Below are positions 11,345-21,073 of a stretch of DNA of 64,000 bases, one piece after another. Below the pieces are notes generated by a model. The model had not been told where the DNA came from and searched no databases. It was given only the letters and a program-made list of their open reading frames with translations. How positions within the stretch are numbered: position 1 is the stretch's first letter; each line of letters begins with the position of its first letter. The position numbers and the translations under genes were made by a program. This DNA comes from Mesotaenium endlicherianum (lineage: Eukaryota; Streptophyta; Zygnematophyceae; Zygnematales; Mesotaeniaceae): contig WELA01009451.1 of the NCBI GenBank assembly GCA_009602735.1, positions 41,773 through 105,772 of the forward strand, read 5' to 3'.

Positions 11345-12267
11345 GGACTCCAGTTCCCTATTGTGGTTGCTATATTGCCGACTATTTATGCAGGCTGGCC
11401 GAAGGATTTACAGCAAATCCTCGTCTAAAGTGTTTGAGTTCTTGTCCATGAGTAGCAAGAGACCAGCTGCAAGTATTGCCAACTTGCCGCCAAGGCTCTT
11501 GAAATGGAGGATGAGAGGGGCTCTGTTCACATCGTAACAACAAGAATTGGTCCAGGCGAGATGGTCGAAGGTTGCCAAGTGGGTTAAGTGCCGGCTGGGA
11601 GCGCCTTCTGGGACATAAATCCTCCCGACAGTGCTTGTATCAATCATCCTGTTGAAAAAGGAACCCTATGATTATCTGACAACATCAACCCGGCTTGACC
11701 CTACAACCCTCTTTGAAGTGCAGAGTCACATAGCTGGCCAGAGGACCCATTGGAGTGCTCAGTGTCAGGTGGAAGAGTAAGTGCTTATGATGTGCTTTCA
11801 AAGCAAGACCAGAAGTTTCAGCACTCACGACAATCGCTACAGGGATCCTAAAGTTCACCACATTGTGAAGTTCTGGAAGACTGGGTCAAAACCTGAGAGT
11901 ACCCAATCAGCTCCATTTCATTGGTTAATTCAGCAGTGACTTCCTACGCAAAATTCAACCGCTTTGGAAGACATAGACTGAGCACTACGATCCATTAGAG
12001 AAAGTCCAAAAGACCAAATCGCTTACATTGCAGGATCTAAAACTACTGCAAGAATGCGTTCATGAAGCCAAATCATTGGCCAGATTAGAGATCGCTGTGA
12101 TGTCTTTGATATGTACAAATGGGCCCAACTTCTTTCATGAACTCAACTGAATGTGCCAACGTTTCTTATGAGCAGTTAAGCTACTCTAGTATCTCACATG
12201 AAGAGTACTGAGTTGCACGGAGCTGGTGGCTACTAAGGATGTTATGCATTACTCAGTTGCATAGTTC
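11345..12267. other. Intergenic stretch upstream of the F-box/LRR remnant
   Basis: A minus-strand frame at 11408-11647 may be a further piece of the decayed F-box gene (it contains LILHFKSLGGKLAIL), but I cannot tie it to the family with confidence. The rest up to the retrotransposon target site shows nothing recognisable. Confidence 0.4.
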
Positions 12268-12272
12268 CTGAG

Positions 12273-12993
12273 TGTGATGAATCAGTATATTAGTGGATAT
12301 AATATTCATTCAAATATAATAGTTAATTAAGTTCAGCCTGCTGAACTTTAGTTAATAGTCAGTCTGCTGGACTTTACATAATTATCAGTTTGCTGACTCA
12401 GTCGAAAGCAGCAGGCTGAAAGTCCATGTAAGTCAGCTTGCTGACACATTCTTTGACAGCAAGCTGACTTCCGTACTCGGTAGCAGCGAACTGCCTTGAT
12501 ATGCATCTAAGTGCGATATGCTAGATGAATAGCCAGATGACATCCCTATGATGGATGGCTATTCGGGATGATGGGAGATGGCGGTGGATTTGGTTAACCG
12601 AGGTCCTACCAACGTGGTTAACTCCCGGGTAGGCGGTGCCATCGCACTGACCGTTGAACAGTAAACTCATTCCATGTACATATGCTAGGCATTGCTCTCG
12701 AGTTCGGCATTCGGAAACGAGGCCAACTCTCTTGTACAGCTTACTGAGAGAGATCTGAATCCAAGGCGAGAAGCCATTGATACGCACTGTCTTCTAACCT
12801 TGCTTATGTATGAGTTTACTGATTTGCATTATTGATGCTAGTTTACTCGCATTTGACTTACGAGTATTATTCACTGCTAGTGTATTGTCCTTTGCCGTTT
12901 AACCAGTTAACGGAAATTGCCATCAAGATTACTTGCTGATATAAAGATCTTTATTAATTGTTAATCGCTTATTTGGTAAGTCGATTCATTTCA
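12273..12993 (+). repeat. 5' LTR (721 bp) of the chromovirus
   Basis: Starts TGTGATGA, ends CATTTCA. The first 200 bases hold a cluster of six TCAGYNTGCTGA-type palindromic motifs (12331-12468), probably in U3. A perfect palindrome ATAAAGATCTTTAT lies at 12941-12954, and the LTR ends one base before the primer-binding site. The minus strand carries an open frame of 88 codons, present in both LTRs, which I treat as chance. Confidence 0.97.
12331..12468. promoter_or_regulatory. Array of six palindromic TCAGYNTGCTGA motifs in the U3 region
   Basis: Copies at 12331-12346 (GTTCAGCCTGCTGAAC), 12358-12373, 12385-12396, about 12408-12420 (reverse), 12432-12445 (GTCAGCTTGCTGAC) and 12455-12468 (reverse). 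Copies 1 and 5 are perfect 6-bp and 5-bp inverted repeats around a 4-nt centre. The same array is in the 3' LTR. Position and palindromic form suggest binding sites for a dimeric regulator, but no factor is identified. Confidence 0.5.
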
Positions 12994-12994
12994 G

Positions 12995-13006
12995 TGGTAT
13001 CGGAGC
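12995..13006 (+). other. Primer-binding site, initiator Met-tRNA type
   Basis: TGGTATCGGAGC begins two bases after the LTR 3' end. It differs at one base from the common plant retroelement site TGGTATCAGAGC, which is complementary to initiator methionyl-tRNA. Confidence 0.9.
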
Positions 13007-13027
13007 AGTTATCACAGTCTTCTTTGT

Positions 13028-14506
13028 ATGGTAAGGACAAGGTCTCAAACTAGCAACTCCCGAGACATGGAGAACCAGGATAACGAGAATGTCGAAAACC
13101 AGGCGGAAAGCCATGTAGCGGGAAACCGTACCTATTCGGAAGCAGTAGCGGATACTGCAGCTAGGGAGGCTGCAGATGAGGCAGCTGCTATTGCCTCAGT
13201 CGCAGCTCAGCAAGCTGAGGAGGAGATAGCCAGACTAGAAGCTGAACAAGTAGCAAAGGCCGCTGAAGATATACAAAGGAGGGAAGGACAGCCAGCTGAC
13301 GAGCGCACTGTTGAAGAACTTATGGCATCAAGGGCCAATGTTCTGAACCCACCTCCTGCCGTACAACTCAATGTACCCCTAGGTCAAATACGTGACCGGC
13401 TGAATGCGGCAGGAATTGCTGCTGCAGGAGCAAGAGGGATTGTTGAGGACACTACTCAGCGAGTAGATGCCAATGCTGCTGCTGCATTTGCTAATCTACC
13501 ACCCCAAAATGTAGACTTGGGAGCATTGTTCGTTCAGATGCAGTCGCAAATGGCGACCATGTATCAGTCCCAGCAGGAGGACAAAAGAATCATAATGTCC
13601 CTACTCCGGGACAGAGACCAACTGGGGTCTCACACCACTAGTGGTGGTGGCCGAGGGCCTAGTAAGCCCAAGCCGAAACCTCCCCAGGACTATGATCCTG
13701 AGGGAAACAGAAAATATTACCTGATCAAGTTTCTCGCGGATGTTGAGCAGTGGCTGGAGAACTACCCAGAACTGCAAGATTACGAGAAGGTCAGGCACAC
13801 CGGTGCGCTACTGAAAGGCAGTGCCGCAGACTGGTGGCTTTACTGGAAGGAAGAGCGTAAGGCTCGGCAACTCGGTGACCCTACGTGGGTAGAGTTTGTC
13901 GAGAAGTTGCATGAGAAGTTTGATGTCATCAACCAGCAGGAGAAAGCTATCTATGCGATGATCTCCCTGACACTGAAGCAGACCACTTCAGTTGCTGAGT
14001 TTGCTCAAAAGTTCCAAGAGAACATGATGAAGCAGCCTGATTTGCCAGAACGGTATAGGATAGCATACTTCAGGTATGGCTTGAAATCCGAGGTCTCTGG
14101 TCATTTTGCTGAGAAAAAGTATGAGAAACTGGCTGACTTGATCCAGGATGCTGACGCCTGGGATCAGCAGCAGTTCAATCACAAGCGCCAGAGTAACGCT
14201 TTGGTGTCTAAGATTGTCAAAAAGCCCCACGGTTCCTACAATGCAGTTGAAGGAGACCAGGCTGAGGATAATCAGGGTGATGAATATGAGTATGAGTACA
14301 ATGCTATTCAGTCTAGAGGTAGAGGTGGTCCCTCTCGAGGTGGCTATGGAAGGGGTGGTGGTAGGACTAAGCCGAGACCAGCCTCAGCAAAATCTACTTG
14401 CTACCATTGTCAGCAGAAAGGCCACTACAGAGAACAGTGTCCGGTCAAGCACCTGCCTAAGGTCGAGAGAAAAGACCAGCCTTTAAAAGACAGCAACAGT
14501 CAGTAA
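13028..14506 (+). CDS. gag: Gag polyprotein of the chromovirus
   Basis: 492 residues from the first ATG after the primer site. Residues 1-110 are Ala/Glu/Gln-rich and likely coiled coil. The capsid-like retrotransposon gag domain spans about 230-390 ([36 protein letters not shown]). An Arg/Gly-rich stretch (about 435-450) precedes one CCHC zinc knuckle, CX2CX4HX4C, at residues 458-471 ([14 protein letters not shown]). Gag packages element RNA into cytoplasmic particles. The stop codon at 14504-14506 falls in the loop region of the hairpin thought to drive frameshifting into pol. The start codon overlaps a strong donor-like ATG/GTAAGG, which may matter for a spliced transcript. Confidence 0.95.
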   Translation: MVRTRSQTSNSRDMENQDNENVENQAESHVAGNRTYSEAVADTAAREAADEAAAIASVAAQQAEEEIARLEAEQVAKAAEDIQRREGQPADERTVEELMASRANVLNPPPAVQLNVPLGQIRDRLNAAGIAAAGARGIVEDTTQRVDANAAAAFANLPPQNVDLGALFVQMQSQMATMYQSQQEDKRIIMSLLRDRDQLGSHTTSGGGRGPSKPKPKPPQDYDPEGNRKYYLIKFLADVEQWLENYPELQDYEKVRHTGALLKGSAADWWLYWKEERKARQLGDPTWVEFVEKLHEKFDVINQQEKAIYAMISLTLKQTTSVAEFAQKFQENMMKQPDLPERYRIAYFRYGLKSEVSGHFAEKKYEKLADLIQDADAWDQQQFNHKRQSNALVSKIVKKPHGSYNAVEGDQAEDNQGDEYEYEYNAIQSRGRGGPSRGGYGRGGGRTKPRPASAKSTCYHCQQKGHYREQCPVKHLPKVERKDQPLKDSNSQ

Positions 14507-14523
14507 TCCAGTCTACTGACTGT
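14482..14523 (+). promoter_or_regulatory. Predicted -1 ribosomal frameshift cassette between gag and pol
   Basis: The heptamer TTTAAAA at 14482-14488 is read in gag as T TTA AAA, the X XXY YYZ phase needed for a -1 slip. A 7-nt spacer follows, then a perfect 9-bp stem (ACAGTCAGT at 14496-14504, ACTGACTGT at 14515-14523) around a 10-nt loop. The gag TAA starts on the last stem base. Slipping back one base enters the pol frame, which is open from here through 18291. Loop bases ATCC (14506-14509) could pair with GGAT (14526-14529) as a short pseudoknot. A second hairpin with 6-bp stem lies at 14538-14553. Function is inferred from geometry. Confidence 0.75.
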
Positions 14524-14574
14524 GAGGATGCTAGAGATAGTGAGTCGTCACTAGCTGCCCTCGTAGCAGGTATT

Positions 14575-17500
14575 ATGGGTCCTGCTGAACTGGATTCACT
14601 ATGCATGCCTGACAAACAGATAAAGGAGACCATCAGTAATATAGACGTCCAGAGAGTGCACACTCTGGATGCTCTTGTTCCACCTGATGTCCAACATTTC
14701 TTTGCTACGTCAGGAGAACAATGCGAAAGTCAGGAAAAGACAGTCCCCCCTATCCTACTGCATTGCATGATTGCAGGTAGGAAGGTGAGGGCATTTGTTG
14801 ACGGAGGGGCGTCACATACTTTTATTCACAAGGACTTAGTTAAGCGGCTAAGGCTGCCTACTGTCACCCAAGGGAATAGAAAAATATTCCTTGGAGATGC
14901 CTCAAGTATCCCGGGAGGAGTTATAACCAAGCCTATTGAGGTCCAGTTAGGTTCTGGCATTGCAGTTCTAACTGAAACGCTTACATTTGAGGTACTCAAC
15001 ACTGGCTTTTATGATCTCGTGCTAGGCAGGTCCTGGCTTAATAGACATCAAGCTGAAGTGTGTTGGAGCAGAGGTACAGTTAAAGTGAGAGGAGCCAGTG
15101 ATGGGCAGACTGACTTGGCACCCACCAGTGCTCTTCCTCTTGTCCTGTGTGGATGGCAAATGAAGGAAAAGAAGAGGCTTCCAGAAGGATGCAAGTTGCT
15201 GAATGCAATGGAGTTCGTCAAAAGCTGGAACCAGAAGGAAGACAGAATGTTCTGTCTGCTGCTAAGAGAGGTACCTCCTCAACCTGAAGAAGTGGTTGAG
15301 AAAAAGGTAAGCCCTCCGGAGCACCCTACTGCTGCAAAAATTGTTGCTCAGTACACTGATGTGTTTAACATGCCTCCAGGACTACCCCCTAAAAGGGAAG
15401 TAGATCATAGGATTGATCTATTACCTGGTAGCCAGCCACCCTGGCAACGCACTTATGGCTTGTCTTATTTGGAGAGCGAGGAGTTGAAAACACAGATTGC
15501 AGAGCTGGAGGAAAATGGTTACATTTCTCCCAGTAAATCACCGTACGGCGCACCTATCCTATTTGTTAAGAAAAAGGATGGCAGTATGCGGATGTGTGTG
15601 GATTACAGAGCCCTGAACAGAATTACAGTAAAGAACAAGTATGCTTTACCCAGAATCGAGGACTTGCTTGATACCCTGTCTGGCGCTAAGGTGTTCAGTA
15701 AGATAGATCTCAAGAGTGGTTATCATCAAATCAGAATTGCTGAGGGGGATGAACACAAGACTGCTTTCCGCACACGTTATGGACACTATGAGTTCAACGT
15801 GATGCCATTTGGACTGACTAATGCTCCTGCTACCTTTATGGGTGCTATGAATGACATTTTCAGACCTTATTTGGATAAGTTTGTGCAAGTTTTCCTGGAT
15901 GATATTTTAATTTTCTCTAAAGATGAAGCTCAGCACACTGAACACTTAAAGAAAGTGCTGGACACTCTGCGGAAAAATCACTTGTATGCTAAAATGAGCA
16001 AGTGTGATTTCTTTAAGGAAAGTATTGAATTCTTAGGCCACGTTGTCAGTAAAGAGGGCATCAGTGTGGATCCTAAGAAAGTCCAGACCATAAGGGACTG
16101 GCCAGTACCACAGTCTGTCTCTGAAGTTAGATCCTTCCTCGGGTTGGCTAACTACTATAGGAGATTTATTGAGAATTATTCCACAAAGGCCAGTAAACTG
16201 ACTGACCTTACTAAGAAAGACATCGGGTATGTGTGGGGGGAAGAGCAGCAGGCTGCCTTCCAGACCCTTAAAGATGCCCTTTGTTCTGCCCCAGTGCTAG
16301 CCGTGTATGACCCCAGCAAACCGGTGCAGGTGGTTACTGATGCCTCTGATTTTGCCATGGGTGCTATTTTGTTGCAGCCTGCTGACAAAACCACAAAGGA
16401 TGGTAAGGTACGGCAGGAGTGGCATCCTGTGTTGTATGAGTCTATGAAATTTAATCCAGCGGAGATTAATTACTCAGTGCATGATAAAGAGCTGCTAGCT
16501 ATCATTCATGTACTCAAACAGTGGAGAGCATACTTACATGGTAAAGCTTTTAAGGTGATTACAGATCATCTAGCTCTGACCCACTTTCAGAAGAAGTCCA
16601 AGCTGTCGAGGAGGGAGAACCGCTGGAGCCAGATGCTGGAGCAGTTCCAAGTCCAGATCGACTACAAACCAGGGAAGTTGAATCCTGCTGATGCACTCTC
16701 TAGAAGACCTGACTTGCAAGAAAGGAACTTTAGTCAGCATACTGTAGATAAAGTCCTGTGTGCACTCACTTCACTAAAGGTGAAAAAGTCCTTCCTTGAA
16801 CAACTTAGGAAAGCCTACCTTTCTGACCCAACATTTGAGCCCAGCCCCACTACTGGTGTGTGTCGTGCTACTGCACTCGGGTATAAGCTCAAGGGAGGGG
16901 TCTGGGTGACTGAAACCACTTCAGGCAGGCTGAAGCTGGTCATTCCTAATAATTTGGAAATAAGGTCTCTCTTACTGAGTCAAGCTCATGACAGTCTCCT
17001 GGGTGGACATTTGGGGCAGGCCAAAACTGTTGGCAAACTGGCAAAACATTATCATTGGGAGGGGTTACCCCGGGAGGTCTTGAAATATGTCAAGTCCTGT
17101 GACCAGTGTCAGAGAAATAAGTCTCGGCACACACCACCCGGAGGTCTCTTGCAACCGCTACCCATCCCAGCGGGACGCTGGGAAACTATATCCATGGACT
17201 GGGTGGTCTCACTACCAAGAACTGCCAACGGGCATGATTCAATACTGGTAGTCGTGGATAAACTGACAAAAATGGTCATTTTTATCCCCACAACTGTCAA
17301 AGTGACTGCACTCGAAACAGCGAGACAGTTTTACAACCATGTAGTATGCCAACATGGGCTCCCTTCTAATATCATCTCAGACAGAGACTCAAAATTCACC
17401 TCTAAGTTCTGGAGAGCTTTAATGGGGTTAATGGGAGTCAAACAGCTGCTCAGCACAGCAAACCACCCTCAGACTGATGGGCAGACTGAAAGAACTAACC

Positions 17501-18291
17501 GAGTTCTGCAGGAGGTGCTGAGAGCATATATTAACCAAAAACAAGATAATTGGGATGACCTGTTGCCTCAAATTCAGTTTGCGGTCAACAGTGCGGTGCA
17601 CGCGTCAACGGGCAAAACTCCTTTTGAACTCAGCCTGGGTAGAGTCCCTAAGTCTCCTCTAGATGTGCTAGGGGAATCTTTAACTCACCCTGAAGGGATT
17701 GACAACCCGGTCTCCCTCCAGTTAACTCAGGAGTTTGCTGACACCCTGTCAGAAGTCCAACGAAACTTGCACACGGCCCAAGAAAACCAACAAAAATACG
17801 CTAATCAACACCGTCGGGAACTGACATTTTCCAAGGGGGATTTAGTCAAACTGCATTCTCAGCACCTGTACCTCCCTGGTGTGGTCAAGAAAAAGCTTGG
17901 CCCTGTCTGGGTCGGTCCATATTCGGTGGTCCGTCGTGTCGGTCAGAATGCTTACAAACTGAACATGTCAGCTGAATACAAGGGGCACCCGGTCTTTAAT
18001 GTCTCCTTCCTGGAACCGTACATCAAAGGTGATACACTGTTCACAGGTCGGTTCCCTGTCCAACCGGGACCGGTCCCCGCTGTCCGGGACGGCGACCCTG
18101 AGGAATATGAGGTCGATGAGATTTTAGACGCTCGCTCGGTCCGTCGATCGTCTAAATATGTCATGAAATACCTCATTCGATGGAAGGGTTACGATGCCTC
18201 TGGGGACACTTGGGAGTTTAAGGACCACTTGACCAATGCCAAAGGGGCGTTGACACGGTTCCACCTTCGGGCCGCTGGAGTCCCTCCATAA
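14575..18291 (+). CDS. pol: Pol polyprotein: protease, RT, RNase H, integrase, chromodomain
   Basis: 1238 residues from the first in-frame ATG, but the frame is open upstream to the gag overlap, so the natural product is probably Gag-Pol by -1 frameshift. Aspartic protease: DGGAS at residues 76-80 (DGG in place of the usual DTG/DSG). Reverse transcriptase: about 320-500, with [13 protein letters not shown] and the catalytic FLDD at 440-443. RNase [11 protein letters not shown] near 588. Integrase: HHCC zinc motif at about 805-850 (CDQC), then the DDE core with MDW near 875, SDRDSKF near 937 and TDGQTERTN near 970. Chromodomain: about 1178-1225 ([22 protein letters not shown]), which in known chromoviruses steers insertion toward marked chromatin. 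All catalytic blocks look intact. Confidence 0.97.
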   Translation: MGPAELDSLCMPDKQIKETISNIDVQRVHTLDALVPPDVQHFFATSGEQCESQEKTVPPILLHCMIAGRKVRAFVDGGASHTFIHKDLVKRLRLPTVTQGNRKIFLGDASSIPGGVITKPIEVQLGSGIAVLTETLTFEVLNTGFYDLVLGRSWLNRHQAEVCWSRGTVKVRGASDGQTDLAPTSALPLVLCGWQMKEKKRLPEGCKLLNAMEFVKSWNQKEDRMFCLLLREVPPQPEEVVEKKVSPPEHPTAAKIVAQYTDVFNMPPGLPPKREVDHRIDLLPGSQPPWQRTYGLSYLESEELKTQIAELEENGYISPSKSPYGAPILFVKKKDGSMRMCVDYRALNRITVKNKYALPRIEDLLDTLSGAKVFSKIDLKSGYHQIRIAEGDEHKTAFRTRYGHYEFNVMPFGLTNAPATFMGAMNDIFRPYLDKFVQVFLDDILIFSKDEAQHTEHLKKVLDTLRKNHLYAKMSKCDFFKESIEFLGHVVSKEGISVDPKKVQTIRDWPVPQSVSEVRSFLGLANYYRRFIENYSTKASKLTDLTKKDIGYVWGEEQQAAFQTLKDALCSAPVLAVYDPSKPVQVVTDASDFAMGAILLQPADKTTKDGKVRQEWHPVLYESMKFNPAEINYSVHDKELLAIIHVLKQWRAYLHGKAFKVITDHLALTHFQKKSKLSRRENRWSQMLEQFQVQIDYKPGKLNPADALSRRPDLQERNFSQHTVDKVLCALTSLKVKKSFLEQLRKAYLSDPTFEPSPTTGVCRATALGYKLKGGVWVTETTSGRLKLVIPNNLEIRSLLLSQAHDSLLGGHLGQAKTVGKLAKHYHWEGLPREVLKYVKSCDQCQRNKSRHTPPGGLLQPLPIPAGRWETISMDWVVSLPRTANGHDSILVVVDKLTKMVIFIPTTVKVTALETARQFYNHVVCQHGLPSNIISDRDSKFTSKFWRALMGLMGVKQLLSTANHPQTDGQTERTNRVLQEVLRAYINQKQDNWDDLLPQIQFAVNSAVHASTGKTPFELSLGRVPKSPLDVLGESLTHPEGIDNPVSLQLTQEFADTLSEVQRNLHTAQENQQKYANQHRRELTFSKGDLVKLHSQHLYLPGVVKKKLGPVWVGPYSVVRRVGQNAYKLNMSAEYKGHPVFNVSFLEPYIKGDTLFTGRFPVQPGPVPAVRDGDPEEYEVDEILDARSVRRSSKYVMKYLIRWKGYDASGDTWEFKDHLTNAKGALTRFHLRAAGVPP

Positions 18292-18558
18292 CTGTCATTT
18301 CAGTTGACACGGGAAGGTGACAGGCGGTCCTGTCTCCATTTAAGTTGGAGGGGAAAATATATGACAGTTAGTGAGCGAGAGCGATAAAAACACACTCATA
18401 CGTTTATGTGTAGCGCATCGCAACTACGTCAACTTTTAGCACTCATCCTGTAAGGTAAACAGCAGCGAAGCCACTATACTAAATACTAACATACTTCCTG
18501 CAATCCCTATGACAAAGGTCCATATCCTACTAACTTGTGCCCTGGTTACATGTGCAGG
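18292..18558 (+). promoter_or_regulatory. pol-ORF3 spacer with polypurine-like copy and splice-acceptor signals
   Basis: TTAAGTTGGAGGG at 18340-18352 is identical over 13 nt to the polypurine tract that abuts the 3' LTR (20334-20346). Further on, TACTAAC occurs at 18484-18490 and 18528-18534. The second lies 22 bases before an AG at 18556-18557, and the ORF3 ATG starts at 18559. This looks like a branch site and 3' splice site for a subgenomic ORF3 mRNA. Confidence 0.55.
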
Positions 18559-20235
18559 ATGGCGCCCACCACACAAAAGGAGGACAGAAAGCGCAAGGCA
18601 GAAGAAGCCAGGAGGACAATGGAGCAATACCAGAAGGAGCTGGCGGCGACGTCCCTCACCAGGAGAGAACAAGAAAGGGTCCGCAAACAACAAGAGGCGG
18701 CAGAAGAGGCACAGAGGAAGAAGGATCAGGAAGCGGAAAACCTCAGGAAGGCTGAGGAGGAGAGACAGAAGAAACAGCAAGAAGAAGCGGCAGCGGCAGA
18801 AGAGGAGAAAAGAAAAAAGATTGAAGCGGACAGACAGAAGAGCTTGGCCACTTACAGGTATACTGTGGTGGGTGGCCAAAACTTCGATAACCTGAAGGAA
18901 GCATTGCTGGCAGCCCAGGAGATCAACAGGCTGGAACAGACAACACTGCTACAGAAGGAAGGAGCTACAGCACTGGACAGGTACATCGAGACACACACCG
19001 GCGTGGTCCTTTACGAAGATTATGCTAAGATGGTGGGCTATACAGCAGAGCAGGCCCGGTATCTCGCAGATGATTCAGAGGACAAGCCGGTCCCCATACC
19101 GGGAATAGTGGGAGATCAGAGACTCATCCGGATGGTGAGCATGCGGCCCGATAGCTTTAAGGATACGGTATTCTACCTCACACTCCTGCCAGCTTACAAT
19201 GAAGTTGAGAGAAGGAGCTGGGAGTACTTGGCCAGGGAAGCAGGACAGCAGATGTTCTCTCCCCACTGGTTCCCGTGTAAACTGAGGAAGGCTGAGCACG
19301 GACCCCAGTACTACCAGCAGCCAACAGACTGGAGGTGGATGACCGTCACAAATAAGAAGCAGGAGTGTGACCGAGCCCAACCGGATGACTTCCACTATGG
19401 CCTAGACGGCTATCTCATCCTACCACCTCACATTGCCCCTTGGGACCCCAGGCTGAATGGATGCCTGAGCAATATGAATGCAGAGACCAAGGAACATAGG
19501 AGGAGGGGAAGAGACTACTTCTCTAAGGGAAAGCATGCCTTTGTCAAATGGGCAAAGAATGCAGGCCGGATAGATATCAGTAGGCTGAAGGCCAAGCAAC
19601 CTCCAGCGCGCCCTAAGAAAGGGAGGTCGGTAGACTACTCCATGTCTACTAGGGAGCAGGACGACTTAGTGGACGAGACCCCTACTCTCTCCGAGGAGGA
19701 GGATGAGGAGGATGAGGAAGAAGAACAAGGCAGAGGAGAAGCATCAGCAGCAGGTACTCAGGATACCCAGGGACAGGCAGTGGCACTTCCTAAAGAACCA
19801 CGATCAGGTGTGTGGAATGTGATCCCCGTTATGGCGACAACTGGACCCCGCGCTCGCTCCCCCAGCCCACCTGCCCAAGCAGGGGAAGAAGCTGATCTGA
19901 CTGTACTGGGCAGCAGACACAGACAGAAATCCCCAGAGGACAGGGGTGCCAGAAGAGGGACACGCGGGTGGGCCAGAGGTATGCCAGCCTCCCCCTCCGC
20001 TCAGGGGCATGTACCTCTAGCCAATGTATTTCAGCATCCTACTGGAATGCCTGTCTATGTGGGAATCAACACCCAAGTGGTTGAAGAGCAGGCCACCATC
20101 CTCCGTTCTCCTCGAGGGCCAACTTTAGAGCAAACAGGGTTCTTTAGAAGGCCAGCTGACAGACCTAGAGGGCTGTCCAGATCTAGGTCCAGATCTCCGT
20201 CTCCTGACCCTGAAGCCCCAGGAACAACCCCTTAA
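18559..20235 (+). CDS. Third retrotransposon ORF, unknown protein (559 aa)
   Basis: I recognise no family. From the ATG at 18559 (two further ATGs lie slightly upstream in frame) the first 100 residues are an extremely charged Glu/Lys/Arg/Gln coiled coil. A more globular middle part (about 105-360) holds conserved-looking stretches such as YTVVGGQNFDNLKEAL, GVVLYEDYAKMVGYT and WFPCKLRKAEHGPQYY and ends in a basic RRRGRDYFSKGKHAFVKW segment. An acidic run (SEEEDEEDEEEE) follows, then a Pro/Arg-rich tail ending in a short SR stretch ([11 protein letters not shown]). There is no signal peptide or membrane span, so it is not a classical Env despite its env-like position. Composition suggests nucleic-acid or chromatin binding. 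It is intact and has stayed open for 1.7 kb in a young element, which argues for function. Confidence 0.85.
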   Translation: MAPTTQKEDRKRKAEEARRTMEQYQKELAATSLTRREQERVRKQQEAAEEAQRKKDQEAENLRKAEEERQKKQQEEAAAAEEEKRKKIEADRQKSLATYRYTVVGGQNFDNLKEALLAAQEINRLEQTTLLQKEGATALDRYIETHTGVVLYEDYAKMVGYTAEQARYLADDSEDKPVPIPGIVGDQRLIRMVSMRPDSFKDTVFYLTLLPAYNEVERRSWEYLAREAGQQMFSPHWFPCKLRKAEHGPQYYQQPTDWRWMTVTNKKQECDRAQPDDFHYGLDGYLILPPHIAPWDPRLNGCLSNMNAETKEHRRRGRDYFSKGKHAFVKWAKNAGRIDISRLKAKQPPARPKKGRSVDYSMSTREQDDLVDETPTLSEEEDEEDEEEEQGRGEASAAGTQDTQGQAVALPKEPRSGVWNVIPVMATTGPRARSPSPPAQAGEEADLTVLGSRHRQKSPEDRGARRGTRGWARGMPASPSAQGHVPLANVFQHPTGMPVYVGINTQVVEEQATILRSPRGPTLEQTGFFRRPADRPRGLSRSRSRSPSPDPEAPGTTP

Positions 20236-20348
20236 GGTGACACGCTGAAGAGGCAGTCAGTAAGGGAGGCTGGTCAGGGTCAGTTTCTTTATTTAAAGCT
20301 TTTGCAGTTTAATGTTGTCGAGGCGACAACAAGTTAAGTTGGAGGGAT
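20236..20348 (+). other. ORF3 3' spacer and polypurine tract
   Basis: TTAAGTTGGAGGGAT (20334-20348) lies directly against the 3' LTR start and is the expected plus-strand primer site. A short inverted repeat (TTGTCG...CGACAA, 20315-20329) precedes it. Confidence 0.75.
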
Positions 20349-21068
20349 TGTAATGAATCAGTATATTAGTGGATATAATATTCATTTAAATATAATAGTT
20401 AATTAAGTTCAGCCTGCTGAACTTTAGTTAATAGTCAGTCTGCTGGACTTTACATAATTATCAGTTTGCTGACTCAGTCGAAAGCAGCAGGCTGAAAGTC
20501 CATATAAGTCAGCTTGCTGACACATTCTTTGACAGCAAGCTGACTTCCGTACTCGGTAGCAGCGAACTGCCTTGATATGCATCTAAGTGCGATATGCTAG
20601 ATGAATGGCCAGATGACATCCCTATGATGGATGGCTATTCGGGATGATGGGAGATGGCGGTGGATTTGGTTAACCGAGGTCCTACCAACGTGGTTAACTC
20701 CCGGGTAGGCGGTGCCATCGCACTGACCGTTGAACAGTAAACTCATTCCATGTACATACGCTAGGCATTGCTCTCGAGTTCGGTATTCGGAAACGAGGCC
20801 AACTCTCTTGTACAGCTTACTGAGAGAACTCTGAATCCAAGGCGAGAAGCCATTGATACGCACTGTCTTCTAACCTTGCTTATGTATGAGTTTACTGATT
20901 TGCATCATTGATGCTAGTTTACTCGCATTTGACTTACGAGTATTATTCCCTGCTAGTGTATTGTCCTTTGCCGTTTAACTAGTTAACGGAAATACCATAA
21001 AGATTACTTGCTGATATAAAGATCTTTATTAATTGTTAATCGCCTATTTGGTAAGTCGATCCATTTCA
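20349..21068 (+). repeat. 3' LTR (720 bp) of the chromovirus
   Basis: Starts TGTAATGA, ends CATTTCA, followed by the CTGAG target copy. It differs from the 5' LTR by about 14 substitutions and a small indel near 20994. It keeps the TCAGYNTGCTGA motif array (about 20408-20545). Confidence 0.97.
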
Positions 21069-21073
21069 CTGAG

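Larger units (their letters stand above)
12268..21073 (+). mobile_element. Complete Ty3/gypsy LTR retrotransposon, chromovirus type, with extra 3' ORF
   Basis: The element is bounded by a 5-bp target duplication, CTGAG, at 12268-12272 and 21069-21073. LTRs lie at 12273-12993 and 20349-21068. Internal order: primer-binding site (12995), gag (13028), pol (14575 ATG, frame open upstream into gag), a third ORF (18559-20235) and a polypurine tract against the 3' LTR. Pol order is protease, reverse transcriptase, RNase H, integrase, chromodomain, which places it in Ty3/gypsy chromoviruses. By eye the two LTRs differ at about 15-16 of 720 positions (about 2%), and all ORFs are intact, so the insertion is recent and may still be active. 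It sits between the decayed F-box/LRR gene and unannotated AT-rich DNA. Confidence 0.97.

Noticed and set aside
12521-12787. 88-codon minus-strand frame in both LTRs (also 20597-20863)
   Set aside because: Conserved only because the LTRs are near-identical copies; no start context or similarity supports a gene.
18509-18895. Lys/Arg-rich frame overlapping the start of ORF3
   Set aside because: Off-frame reading of the purine-rich coiled-coil region of ORF3.
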